Notes: generated from the letters alone by a model not told the origin. DNA of 64,000 nucleotides from Aporrectodea caliginosa (GCA_020284085.1 JACEVL010000415.1:124001-188000), one strand, 5' to 3'; shown: positions 49,936-61,639, numbered from the stretch's first letter. Program-made: numbers and translations.

Positions 49936-50335
49936 GGGTTGGCAAGTTGTTGCCATCGCCGGTTATAACCGGTTATTGCCATGGCTATAACCGTCCCGGC
50001 AACAACCTCTTGGCAATAATGGCAACAACCTCTTGGCAAAAATGGCAAAAACCTTTTGGCAAAAATAGAAACTATTAATTATTCTGGTAATAAAATATGG
50101 AATCTTCACACTCAGTTAGCTTAATTTTTTATTTCTTCTGGCTTGCTACTTTACAGAGTTGATTTATTCAAATATATCATGCTTTAAATCAATCAAATTT
50201 TTCCAAATAAAAATCACCTGATTTAAATAACCATATAATTTCTTCCTAATAAAAGACATTTACAAGTTTTACATATTAAGTACAGTCAATATCGAATTGT
50301 GTAATTATGAATTAGAAATTTTGCCAAACCATTGG
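49932..50335. mobile_element. possible hAT-like element, one clear end
   Basis: The sequence begins CAGGGTTGGCAAGTTGTTGCC with many GGCAACAACC/TTGGCAA repeats, as in some hAT ends. A weak inverted partner (ATTTTGCCAAACC) lies at about 50318-50330. No target duplication was found. Confidence 0.35.
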
Positions 50336-50339
50336 CTCC

Positions 50340-51250
50340 TATACACTACTAATAAATTTTATACTACCAGGTAAGTATATAGAAAAGGCAATGATCCAGA
50401 ACCCTGTTGACCTGAATATTACTACTGCAGTGCAAATGGCAGTTTATTTTGGAGTAGTTGAACTGTAGGTCAGAATTTTTTTTTATCTTAATCTCATATA
50501 GTTGACTTTGAAGCAACGTGTATACGGTTTTTACGGAACGGTCAGAGCAAACGCTGTCATGACCAATCCTGTTTGTATCTGCTTTGTAGTTCAATCGGCA
50601 ACGAATACTGAATGTCAACTGACATCAATTCTGTTACTGCATCTGCGACTATTTCACTGAGTTTATGCGATAATTTATCAACGAAGTCATGTCGCCGTTA
50701 CAAAGTTAAGACCTAAGTTATGTGGTGTAAATTTAACACAGGCGGTTGCTCATTTTCTTCACAGTTTAATCGACAAGTTAGGAAAGTGAAAGTAGGCCAG
50801 AGAGAACTCTTGCTACTTCCAATTTCTATTGCTTTGTAATCTTTGCCAGAAGCATAAATTTCACATAACTGTTGTTTCTCGCTGGAGAGGCCTAGTTCCT
50901 TTCGATATACTGATGAACAATAAAGAAACACCCGCAGAATTATTCGTGTTCGTAGTAAACAGGAGAAAAAGAAACCTTTGTAGTATACACATTAAATAGA
51001 TTTTCAATTTTTCTATATACCTGGTACAGTAATTAAGGTGGGTATACGACATTACAGTATGCAGTAAAATTCAACAGAAGAAAAGTTCTGTTACATCAGT
51101 GTGAGATTTAGGCACGTGCTCTTATTGTATGCCCAATGTTTTCAATAAATCAGTCTGTTTAAGTTCTTAATTTTCCATCTATGACAAGCCCTAACGCTTC
51201 CTCCCCTAGGTTCCCTTGATACATAATAACTTCTCCCATTCAATTCTTTG
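50340..51250. other. no gene seen
   Basis: Several 60-85-codon frames on the minus strand are unassigned. No splice pattern joins them convincingly. Confidence 0.5.
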
Positions 51251-51261
51251 CTTGTATATAT

Positions 51262-51432
51262 GAGTGGCCGAGTGGGTTGGGAGCCTGCTCGTCACGCCGG
51301 CGCCCCGGGTTCGCTTCCCGGTCGGGTCGGTTTATCAGAGATTAATTTCTCGGATCTTTACTGCGGGTGGCTCGGTCGCATTATAAACGTGGAGTACAAT
51401 ACAACACACAATACAACACATCACAATACAAC
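51262..51432 (+). mobile_element. tRNA-derived SINE, family F
   Basis: The head GAGTGGCCGAGTGGGTTGG resembles box A of class II tRNAs (Leu/Ser). CCGGGTTCGCTTCCCGG is a B-box arm. A body of about 80 bases and an (ACAATACAAC)n tail follow. A functional tRNA is unlikely because of the tail and the poor acceptor stem. Confidence 0.65.
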
Positions 51433-51433
51433 T

Positions 51434-51682
51434 GGGGCGCGGTGGTTTGGGGGTATGTTCGGTGCTTTGCAGCTGGAGGGTTGCGGGTTCGAATCCACCT
51501 CAAAGTCGCTGCGTAGGGACCCTGGGCAAGTCCTTCACTCGCAATTGCTCATGCGCTTCGATGTGAAACTCCGATTCAGCGTTCGCGCAGTAGTCGGGAG
51601 CGCCTCTGAATGGGAAATCTGGTAGGGGCGCTATAACAAGTGTCAAATACAAATACAAATACAAATACAAATACAAATATAA
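51434..51682 (+). mobile_element. tRNA-derived SINE, family B, with (AATAC)n tail
   Basis: The head GGGGCGCGGTGGTTTGGGGGTATG, box B GGGTTCGAATCC and the family body are all present, ending in ACAAATACAAATACAAATAC. It directly follows the SINE at 51262. Confidence 0.88.
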
Positions 51683-51689
51683 ATTTGTT

Positions 51690-51782
51690 TGTTTTTGTTT
51701 TAATCTATTAATCTTGCCATGTACAGTGCTGTGCGTTTGCTAGTGCTTCTCAATAAAGAATATTCTCACATACTTACTTGTC
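51690..51782 (+). repeat. repeat 3' tail shared with 40641-40740
   Basis: It contains ATGTACAGTGCTGTGCGTTTG and CAATAAAGAATATTCTCACA, and follows directly on the tail of the family B SINE. Confidence 0.5.
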
Positions 51783-52279
51783 TGTTATAGGCTCTATTTA
51801 ACACTGGCGGTTAGACTTTTGTTGAAAATTGCGAAAGTGTAGGCCTAACTGAACTTCTAATGTAGGCTTACGCATGCAATAATGCCTTGACTTTATCAGC
51901 AATACAATCGAATGAATTTAATAAAGGCTATAGGCCTACTGGAATTCTGTATATCGATCTATATTTAGGAAATGAAAGTGTTAAAAGTTTTATTAAGGAA
52001 TTGGGCAGCCTGAATTGTAATTTTCTGACGAAGCGCATCGTTGTAAATTGTATTTCCATTTGTACTATTTCCTCAAAATGTTGACAAAGACTAATAAATT
52101 TCATGGATGGCTCGAGCCTTCACATTACGACTTCGATGCCTTATGGTCCTATATTGTAATGTAATTTAGTCCAATGTGGGGATCTTGTCACATGGGTTTC
52201 ATTTGTCTAATGCATAACGCTGCTTTTGTAGTTTTCCCCGAAATTAAGAAACATCACTATAGATTCAAGCGATGCTGTG

Positions 52280-53225
52280 GAAACGAAGCGCAGACTTCAT
52301 CAGACCGTTCGCCGCTATCGGATTTGGTGTGACCAAAGCACTGAGTCATAACATTCAGACGAAGAAGACTGATTCGATGTTGATGTTTGTCGTCTGCGGT
52401 GAAATGTTCGTAGAATGATGGAGGAGGTTCCTGTGCTTTGTCACCTATTGTCACCACAACCATTCTATTCTGTCTTACTCAATAGCATTCTCCCTTAAGT
52501 CACCATCCTTATTTTCCGTATCACTGCTGTAACAAGTTGCGATATTGTCAACTTGATTTCGAATAAACCAATTTGATTGATTGATTGATTGATTGCTTCA
52601 TGGCATCTAGCGGAGACTTCATCTGTTCGTTCCCATCTGAAAATTGACTCATGTGACTAAAGCACTGACTCATAACACTAAAACGACGAAGACTGATTCG
52701 ATAACGCTATAATTATGTCATCTGCAGCAAAGTTCGACCGTACGTACGGAACGTACGCTATTTTTTCTGCTGAAATGCGTACCGTACGCGTACGCTATTT
52801 TTTGGCTAAATTAATAAATAGCGTACGCTAATTTTTATATTTTTTTATTATAGAATTAACAAGGAATAACAAAATTACAAATTAAAGAATGGAAAATTAT
52901 ACAAAATAAAAACAAAATAATAATTTACCTCTTCGCTGAAACGGAACTACAAATAAGAACTGTAAAGTGACGTAATAACGACGAGAAAAAAACGACGAGA
53001 AAATGAGGAGACAAAATGTGACGTCACGAGAAGCAACTAATATTAAAGGCTGCTCATACGTACGGAATACGAACGTACCGTACGCGTACGCTATTATTTT
53101 TAGTAAATTACGTACCGTACGCGTACGCTATTTTCTGCTGTAACGTACGGTCGAACTTTGATCTGCAGTTAAATGTTCGTAGACTGATGGAGGTTCCTGT
53201 GCTTTGTCACCTATCGTCACTACAG
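52280..53225. repeat. local tandem duplication, second copy split by a MITE
   Basis: Copy 1 (about 52280-52455) and copy 2 (about 52595-52727 plus 53161-53225) share AAAGCACTGA.TCATAACA, GACGAAGA.GACTGATTCGAT and GAGGTTCCTGTGCTTTGTCACC. The hAT MITE at 52728-53160 splits copy 2. Confidence 0.75.
52728..53160. mobile_element. hAT MITE, 433 bp, with ACGTACG-rich ends
   Basis: The inverted ends CAAAGTTCGACCGTACGT / ACGTACGGTCGAACTTTG are flanked by exact 8-bp duplications ATCTGCAG (52720-52727, 53161-53168). GTACGCTATTTT occurs five or more times in both orientations. It is inserted in one copy of a local duplication, so it is younger than the duplication. Confidence 0.9.
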
Positions 53226-53445
53226 TCTTACTGTTGTATCCACTGCTGTGTCAACTCCATAACATACATCTGGAGCATACACAGCACATTATGCCAATGT
53301 CATAATTACGACTTTTTGTAGAATATCAGAGCAGCGTAGTTCAATTATGACTATATGTTATGCTGACTGCCATAAAAAAAATTGCCGCATTTTCATTAGT
53401 CGACTATGTAGTGATGATTGCCAGTGTTAATGCCTTTCCTGCAGC

Positions 53446-54287
53446 TCAGCGTTGTAGGCTTACTGTAATCATCACCTCACCTTCGAATACTGATCTCAGG
53501 CTATCAGGTGCAGGCAGCAGAGAGAGATAGAGATAGAGAAAGCCTCGGCGTTGTTCGTTGACTGATTGTGTCGACCAGTGATAATTATCTTGCCGAAAGA
53601 GCTTATCTAAACATAATATCATTCGTACTTCATCCAGCCACCCAATCATCATCAAATGCGCATAACAACGTCGTTAGCTAATTATTGGTCAACGAAGTAT
53701 AGTGCATGCAATCAACTGCTTCAGAGACCAGCCATTTTTAAAAGAATGCGTCACAGTAGGGACTACCGAGACCACCTATTTGCTGTCAAGTCTTACAGAT
53801 ATGGCAAATATGGCACTAAGCTTCCAAGTATTACTACCATAGCTTACGTGTCTCTGATGGTCCGCAGTTGTACGATGACTGACATTCTTGAGATCATTGA
53901 CAGCTCTTCGATTTGTTCCTCTTGTCACAACCAACTTAGTGTTGCCTCCTTCAACAAAGTAAACACAGACAACTGATCTGTCCAACTCGATGCTGAAAGG
54001 TTAGACGGCATTGTAGGTTACTGCACACATCACCTCATCTTCGAATACTGATCTCAGGCTATCAGGTGCAGGCAGCAGAGAGAGATAGAGATAGAGAAAG
54101 CCTCGGCGTTGTTCGTTGACTGATTGTGTCGACCAGTGATAATAATTATCTCGCCGAAAGAGCTTATCTAAACATAATATCATTCGTACTTCATCCACAC
54201 ACCCAATCATCATCAAATGCGCATAACAACGTCGTTAGCTAATTAGTGGTTAACGAAGTATAATTCATGCAATCAACTGTTTCAGCG
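53446..54287. repeat. direct repeat of about 280 bp, two copies 555 bases apart
   Basis: The copies 53446-53733 and 54001-54287 are nearly identical (TCGAATACTGATCTCAGGCT ... AACAACGTCGTTAGCTAATTA). The 270 bases between are single-copy in the window. No TG...CA ends, primer site or coding sequence support an LTR element, so a local duplication is more likely. Confidence 0.8.
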
Positions 54288-55109
54288 TCCGTAGATCTTG
54301 TTGTGGCCTCGTTGGGAAGAATTGTTGACACTAACCCTGTGTACTTTGTCTGATAGGCCTGCACCGTCTGTATTTCAACAGTTCAAATTTTCTATGCAAA
54401 TGTCAAGCAATGAAGGCATAGCCTATCAGCGGCTAGTTGTGTATATATCTTACAGTAGACCTATTCAGAAAAAAATGCACATTGGTCCACGGCCTATTAA
54501 CCTTATTGAAACTAGAGTGATGGCAGACATAGTCTTTTCGACAGTGCAATCTATGTAGCCGTGGGTATGTCTTTCGCGAGATCCAGTGTGTCGATGACAG
54601 TTACCGGTATGCACTTGGCCGGTCGTCAACAACTGCGAATTTCAGATAAGTTATGATTACAGGTCTTTTATGTCATTATTTACGATAAATTCACTGTCAA
54701 AAAACTCGTGAAAGCGAGTTCATCTATCTTGGACTGCTTAACTATGGCATGGCGCACTTTCGACGTCTTTTGTAAACGACTGAACAGCAGTGATGCCATT
54801 ACTCAGGAACATTCATTAGCAGGGGACCGGTCAGCCTTACTTCTCGTACTTATTTTATTCCAGCAAGCCACTTTTGTGATTGTACCAAACGTTGGAACTG
54901 TCTTTAGTTGTAGAACTCTTTGATTGTAGGACTTAAATTGTGTATCTTCTTGCCTGCTTCTGTTCAACCTGCATAGTCTTTTGAGACATTTCGGTTTCAA
55001 CTTAGACTTATTTACTTTTTCACTTGGCTTATCCATCTTAGGCCTCTATTCGTTTCATTGACCTGACGTTCTGGGTAATAACCTGGCTACGGCTTGATTT
55101 TTGGTGTGC

Positions 55110-55185
55110 CTTTGTATTGTATTGTATCTATAGATTTATATAGCGCCCCTCATAGTGAACACCAATCAGAGGCGCTCCCAGTACG
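55110..55185 (-). mobile_element. 3' fragment of a family B-type SINE
   Basis: Minus strand ends GGGAGCGCCTCTGATTGGTG...GGGGCGCTATATAAATC then an (ATTGT)-like tail (ACAATACAATAC in reverse). The tRNA head is missing. Confidence 0.6.
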
Positions 55186-55379
55186 AGAGTCCACGAGCGA
55201 AAAGAGTGGATTGACGCCTTCTGCAATAGTCAACGGTTCTTTAGAAGTTGCTGTTTAACAATAAACCATGTATAGATACTTTTCATGAAATAGTTCCACG
55301 GTTATATATAAGCACTCGTTTGCATTGGAAATTTCTATGACGTCGCATCCTTGCATCATCGAGTTGCTAACATCTTTTT

Positions 55380-55838
55380 GTAATTTAATATGTCGTTGAT
55401 TGATTCGTGCGAGTAAAGAACTTTATATCGAAGATCGCAGTTTTGTTATCATTTAACCCTAGTGCGAAAATTTGTGTGATGTAGCGTCGAAGGTTATCTG
55501 GTTAATGACTTGTTATGATTGGTAGGGATTGCGTGCATTTTTTAATATATGCTTCCAACGGGGAGACTTCGCGCGCCAAGTTCAAATAGGCATTCCTATT
55601 GGTCGGCTGGCACATATGTTTTGATGTCTCTACAGTGACCGTTGACTTGACAGAAAGGCCGATAGGGCTCATGAAAGGCAAATGCATTGTAAGAGGGCGT
55701 AAAAGACCTTGTAGCGATAATATCGTGTAGCCTACTTGATTGATAATCAATGTTGAGCGTAATTTATTATGTCGTTGATTGATTCCTGCGAGTAAGGTAC
55801 TTTATATCGAAGAGCGCAAGTTCTGTTATCATTGAACC
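55380..55838. repeat. direct repeat of about 80 bp, 377 bases apart
   Basis: The sequences at 55385-55460 and 55762-55838 share TATGTCGTTGATTGATTC, GCGAGTAA and ACTTTATATCGAAGA.CGCA. Confidence 0.75.
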
Positions 55839-56529
55839 GTTCAGTTTATTTATTTTATATACCAAAATCACATATATAGATTGTGTTTCTTTTATCGAGT
55901 TAGCCCAAGCCACAAAATGGGTGAGTCAACAATTCAAAACTCCACATAATTATACTTGGATACTTATATACTCATATACATTTACATATACACATACACA
56001 ATCAATCCATTTTTATTGTTCCCAGAGAATAGATTACAGGTAGTGACACAGAATATTCACCGATCGTGCGACTAGTAGGCCTAAAACTGTCAGGTCACAT
56101 TATTGGCACATTAACCATTGAGAGAGACAATCTGAAACCCAAAATGGACAGAAGCCCCGATATGTTAGGGATACCCGTGTACCATGTGAGCAGAAGGATG
56201 GCGGCTTAGTATATACTTATATAGTAATGTGAGAAAGAAGAAATAACTAAAATTAACTAATAATACTTAAATAGCGCACTTAACAAATTGTGCTAAAACA
56301 AGGAGTCACCATATTTAGATAACGCACTGAATATAATCATAGAGATAGGCTCCTATCTGACCCCTTTTTTAATGAATAGGCCAAACTACATACACTCATA
56401 AGCGACACCAATCGTCGATAGCTTATAAATCTGAACGTTACCAGTTGTTGGAGCAGTGTAACAGAAATACTACTTAAAGAGAACTGTGATAGAAAGCAAG
56501 TGAGAACAGGTAATACTTCTACAATATCG

Positions 56530-56965
56530 GTTAAAGATTGACATCGACTTCAGATTAAGAAGTTGCTATGATTGAAAACTCTATTTTACTGACTAATAAC
56601 AGTTTATATTCACAGCGTTGATGAAATTTAAGCTATTCGGGAAATATTCGGCACCTAGCAGTAGGCTATTCATCAATACTCTTTATGAAACATTCCATTG
56701 TATCAGAGTCAATATTAAAGTATATAAAACTATTAAGTATTAGCGTGTTGGTTGGACAAACCATTTTATGATTTATGGATAGTCGGGTGAGGAGGACGGA
56801 TGACAAGTTGTATGTTGTAAATGTCTCAGATCCCTCACTTTGCCAATTGCCAGCTATATGTAGAAGCAATAATGAAACTATCACGGACTTCAAATCCACG
56901 AAAGCGAAAGTGAATACCGTACTTTCAGAAAGCGAGAAAGAAAAGCTACGCGTGTGCCCACGGGA
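56530..56965. repeat. copy A of the TIR-flanking duplication
   Basis: It shares TTCAGATTAAGAAGTT..TATGATTGAAA, TAAATGTCTCAGAT.CCTCAC and GCAATTGCCAGCTAT-type blocks in order with copy B at 61985-62410. No TIR remnant is visible beside it; a LINE follows instead. Confidence 0.75.
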
Positions 56966-57306
56966 CCATAATCGCACTATCCCTCCGGCAGAAGGCTGGG
57001 CGTCGAGAGACAAATCAGGCCCCGGGGCAGACATCCATCAGGGCCCCTCGTTTTTAATATTAAGCCCAAGTCTGGTAGGCTTATAAGCCTGAAAAACGCT
57101 ATCAAACTACATTTAACGAATAATAATAATAAGGGTAATAATAAAAAATAACAGGGCTTTTTTAGTGTGCAGTTCTACACAAAAAGGGCAGTTATAAATG
57201 AATTTGTGCAGCTGTAGAAGCATTCTTGTGCAGTTAAAAACTAGTTTTAAAATGTTCGTTGTCGAGTTCAATATTGAGATAGAAGATTTACTCTCCGGTA
57301 TCACTA

Positions 57307-57506
57307 AGGGGACCCAAGAGCTTATGCTACTAGGAGATTTTAATATTGACCTATTGAAAATTAATGAACATAAAGAAACTAATATATTTTACAATTGTCT
57401 GACTTCTCATCAGCTCTTTCCAGCCATCACGAGACCTACTCGTATCACTCCAGGCTCATCAACTTTGATAGATAATATATATTCACTAGTGCATGGTCTA
57501 AACTGA
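57307..57506 (+). pseudogene. LINE endonuclease C-terminal fragment
   Basis: The frame encodes the apurinic-type endonuclease end (LGDFNIDLL, with the catalytic D/N of the GDFN motif, and ITRPTRI...STLIDNIYS). It is part of the LINE at 57245-60095. The frame shifts after IYS and continues one frame over (SDLSDHLPVL, with the SDH motif) to about 57795. Confidence 0.8.
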
Positions 57507-57816
57507 TTGAATCGACTATTATCATCTCAGACTTATCTGATCATCTACCGGTACTTGCATGTTTTGCATTTAATAATAATAAGAAAAGGACCCCGAATTA
57601 TTATGATTATCGCATAATCAATGACGACAGGTTAGAGCAATTCAAAACCTTACTTGCTGATAGTAATTGGGACCCTGTCACGACAACCAGCAAAGAAGGA
57701 GATGCTAACGGGGCGTATGAACTCTTTTTGAAAATATACAAAAATGCATATGATAAGGCGTTCCCATTAGCCTCCAAAAAAGCACCCTTAAGGTAACCAA
57801 GTTTAAACAGCCTTGG

Positions 57817-59765
57817 ATGACTACTGGGCTTCTTAAATCCAGCAAAAAGAAAGCTTCATTGTACTTAAAGTATCTTAAAAGCCCCAATATTCACAATAAA
57901 AATAAATTTACAGAATACAGGAATAAATTTAAGGCGATTAGAATTAAAGCCGAAAAAACCTATTATGCAGCCGAATTCTGCAAACATAAAGATGACCTAA
58001 GGAGAACTTGGAAGCTCATTCGTTCTATAATGCAACTGGAGAATAGAGAGGCACAAATTGAGTCACTTAGAATTGACGGGGAGAATGTAAAGGATGCGCA
58101 AGAAATGGCAAATGGTTTTAATAGCTACTTCACTAGCATTGCTCTTTCGCTGGCTCAAAAAATACCCGATCCACCCCTTCCTTATTCTAGCTATATGCAG
58201 GCCCCTCGTCAGAACTCCATGGGTCTATTATTGGTTTCCCCAGAGGAAGTAATGGATATTAGTCGCGATATACGTTTAACACATAGCAAAGGGATTGATG
58301 ACATCGACCCTTGTATAGCGACACCCAAACTCACACTGGTTGCTAAACCTCTGGCGGAAATAATTAATTGCTCTTTTAATAGTGGGATTGTTCCACAAGC
58401 CATAAAAATAGCTAAAGTAGTACCAGTATTCAAAAAGGCGAAAAGGATAATGTGACCAATTACAGACCTATTTCTATCCTCCCTTACTTTGCAAAATTTT
58501 ATGAAAAACTTATGTACAACCGCCTTTATGGATATGTCAATAACTCGAATATTATCTACCAATCTCAGCATGGATTTCAACCAGGTCACTCCCATTACAT
58601 GGCCTTGCTGAATATGCAGGACATGATTTCTAAGGCCATCGAAAATAATGAATGCTCCGTGGGGGTTTTCTTCGATCTCGCTAAGGCGTTTGATACCGTC
58701 GATCATAATATCCTGCTAAATAAACTAGAGAACTATGGGATTAGAGGGACGCAGCTTAAATGGTTCGCCAGCTACTTTGAAAACCGTGCTCAGAGAGTCC
58801 TCTGTAATGGTGCTCTCTCTGAGCTGGGATTGATCAAATTTGGAGTGCCGCAAGGCTCCAATCTTGGACCACTCCTTTTTCTGCTCTACATTAACGATTT
58901 GGCCAGTATCTCCTCCACAATGTTTTTCATACTATTTGCTGATGATACCAACGTTTTTTACTCCAATGACTCTTGGCAGAAACTGATTCAAACTATCAAC
59001 GTTGAGTTATCCAATATAGCTGCTTGGTTCCATGCTAATAAACTCACCCTCAACTTAGACAAAACCAATTTTATTTAATTTAAATCCCACAGGAAAATTA
59101 ACCCTAGCGGTGATTTATCTTTGCTTATTAATGATACTCCCATCACTCAAGTTGAGTCAACAAAATTTCTAGGTGTACATATAGACCAGCACTTGACCTG
59201 GAAGGTACATATCAATCAAATTGCAGCTAAAATCGCTAAAAATGTGGGTATTCTAACTCGTATTGCACATATACTGCCAAAGACAGTCAGATTAAACCTA
59301 TATTATGCCCTCGTTTACCCCTATCTCATTTATTGCAACATGATTTGGGCATCGACGTATGAATCTAGGCTGCGTAAACTAGTAATCTTACAGAAGAGGG
59401 CTATTCGCATAATTGCAGGTATTCGGAAATGGGAACACACTGGCCCATCCTTTAGCGAGCTTAGGCTCTTGAGAATAGACCAGATTAAAGATCTTCAAAT
59501 TGGTGAATTCTTCTATCGCCTAGAACATGGTCTCCTCCCTCCTGTATTTAAGGAGTTCCTCCCACATGCCTCCGACATTCATACATACTTCACTAGGAAT
59601 TCAAAAGCATATCGCCCTGTTAAAGCCCATTCTAACACTCGACGCTTTACCATCAAATCAAACGGCACTGCAGTATGGAATGCATTGCCAATAGAAATTC
59701 GTTTATCCAGTACCCTGCAGGTCTTCAAAAAGAGATTACGTGCGTTTCTTCTCGCATCAATTTAA
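57817..59765 (+). pseudogene. LINE reverse transcriptase, three frame pieces
   Basis: The pieces 57817-58455, 58452-59078 and 59121-59765 are one original ORF2. The first two are separated by a frameshift inside a lysine/glycine stretch (FKKAKR against KKGEKDN), the second and third by an in-frame TAA. RT motifs include LAKAFDTVDH, PQGSNLGPLLF and FADDTN, which carries the catalytic Asp pair. The C-terminal end reads ALPIEIRLSSTLQVFKKRLRAFL, the usual end of CR1/L2-type ORF2. Confidence 0.85.
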
Positions 59766-60878
59766 ACAGCTACTGTCACTGGAAGTTGGTGCATATAACC
59801 GCGCTTATTTAAGGTTCTAGTTAAGTTTGTAGTTAAGATCGTCTTATCACTTGTTTCTTAACAATTTATTGCTAGTTGCACCCAGTCACCAACTGGTTCT
59901 ATTTTTATTTCTTCTATTGCCTTACCTCATAATTGTTTTTGGGAAATTGCTACATGGGTGACCCTCCTTAGCGGGATCTCCATCCCTTTTGGGCCTCCCT
60001 TTGTTGCCAGTGTATTTTGTTTGTTCATATTCTCTGATTTACTGTAATAATTTGGTTGCAATAAAATAATTTGAATTGAATTGAATTGAATTTGAATCCG
60101 ATTTGGAATAATTCACTATGGCTTTTTAAGGGGTTGTGCAGTTCTAAAAAATTCCTTTTAAAACCCTGAATAATAATAGTAAAAGTAAATGTGAAAATCA
60201 ATTTCTGGTTTAAAAGGTCAATCTATGTGACTCTAATTATAAAGGAATTTACATAAATGTAATATGAACATGTGATTAGGCCTATGTGAATGTGATAAAT
60301 GATTTTTTTAAATGACATTTATCCATTATGATATCAAATTTCAAGAGGTGAGGATATGTCAACTGCTGCGTTGCATTGTCTACATGGACTACGTCAACAG
60401 CTCGCTATATCCTACCATGATCAACTCCACGTACATGTACTATCATGCTAGCAACGATATTATCAGCTTGATTTGCTGCATCATTCGCTTTTGATAAAAT
60501 TGAAAATGCAAGGCTTGGAAGGATTGTTTGTCTCTCGTTTGCATTCCTGACTTTCACCAATCTTTCTTTCCTTTATTGAGCTCCACATATATGATGGTAA
60601 TTCATCTTCTAATTCGTTATCAACTTAATGGAATTATAATTACTATAATATCAAATATTGGTAATTTGATATCAATTATTTATTGTGATGAATTACATCC
60701 AGCTGTAAGTTAAAGTACTATTTTTTTGACAATAACTCAAATTTCAATTCAGAAATTTACTTCCAGTACAAATTTTATGCCTTCCAGAATACGAATAATC
60801 AATTCTAGGTCGACTGCTGATAAATCTCAAACTAGGCCTAGGCCTACTGATAAGCAGTGTTTTTCAAATTCAAGTTAG

Positions 60879-61186
60879 TCAACTATAACGTGGCCTAGAA
60901 CTTTCATTACGCACCCAGAAATGCATAGTTCTTGGCCACGCAAACGATTCTGGTGGAGTATAGAATTCAGTCAGAAATTGAAATTTGTCTGCATCAGTTA
61001 ACTTTGTATCAGCAGCTATAGTCCAAAACCATTCTGATGAGTGATGACCAACTTCTGTTACTGTGCTCACTCCTAAATCCTCTGACTGACTGAGACTGTT
61101 AAGTTTCACAGTTATTAAATCGTTTTCGTTAACAACAATGCTAACCTTTTCAGTCCCATTTCCACCGTCACATTCGTTATTAGCTT
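60879..61186 (-). CDS. orphan exon-like ORF, function unknown
   Basis: An open frame of about 100 codons runs on the minus strand to a TGA at 60881-60879, with normal-looking amino acid use (NECDGGNGTEKV ... EWFWTIAADTKLTD ... MHFWVRNESS). It is preceded by an AG after a weak pyrimidine tract near 61190. I recognise no family. It lies downstream of the TIR exon on the same strand, separated by a tandem repeat. It could be a last exon of another gene in the duplicated region, or old transposon coding sequence. Confidence 0.35.
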
Positions 61187-61639
61187 ACATTTCGGTAAAG
61201 AAATTCTAAAGATCATTTACTTCATTACCTAGCTATTAAATTGAAGCAATTTAGACTGCATAAGGCCAAACCCCACAGGTTTCTTCAGTTTGAAAAAAGT
61301 TTTAGACATTTCCATGTCCCTGCCCGGGCCCCTGCCATGGAACCGGGACCCGGGGCAGCAACCCCACCTGACCCCCCCTCTCATCGGCCCTGGGCATGAT
61401 GAGGTAAACTTTCATCATTAGGATGATATATGGGTCATAGGATTATATTTGTAAATTTTATGACATTAATTTGACTGTCCTGATCAGTTCAATTTATGAT
61501 GCATGTCTATTACCTTGTGTGTACATCAAAATGCGGATAACAATTGATCAATTAAAAAATATTTTTATCTTATCTTATTGTAACTTATTTTGCTGCCTAT
61601 CTGTTAGTGGCTACATTATTGCTTAACAGGGCTTCATAA

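Larger units (their letters stand above)
57245..60095 (+). mobile_element. 5'-truncated non-LTR retrotransposon (L2/CR1/Jockey-like), recently active but broken
   Basis: The reading begins in the end of the endonuclease domain (LMLLGDFNIDLL, then a SSTLIDNIYS motif), passes a linker, then a reverse transcriptase: NYRPISILPYF, QHGFQPGHS, FFDLAKAFDTVDH, GVPQGSNLGPLLF and the catalytic FADDTN at about 58936. The C-terminal thumb region has FLGVHIDQHLTWKVHI. The frame is broken near 57500, near 57795 and near 58445, and one in-frame stop lies at 59076-59078. The 3' UTR ends in a short (TTGAA)n run at 60072-60095, as in L2-like elements. The 5' end, ORF1 and most of the endonuclease are missing, as expected from truncated reverse transcription. 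The few lesions make it younger than the LINEs at 7 and 48 kb. Confidence 0.88.

Noticed and set aside
53446..54287. LTR retrotransposon
   Set aside because: No gag/pol code, no TG...CA borders and no primer site could be found between the direct repeats.
56666..57034. 122-codon minus-strand ORF as a gene
   Set aside because: It covers copy A of the TIR-flanking duplication, and the collinear copy B does not keep the frame.
57815..58706. 165-codon minus-strand ORF at 58209-58706
   Set aside because: It is a shadow of the LINE reverse transcriptase on the plus strand.
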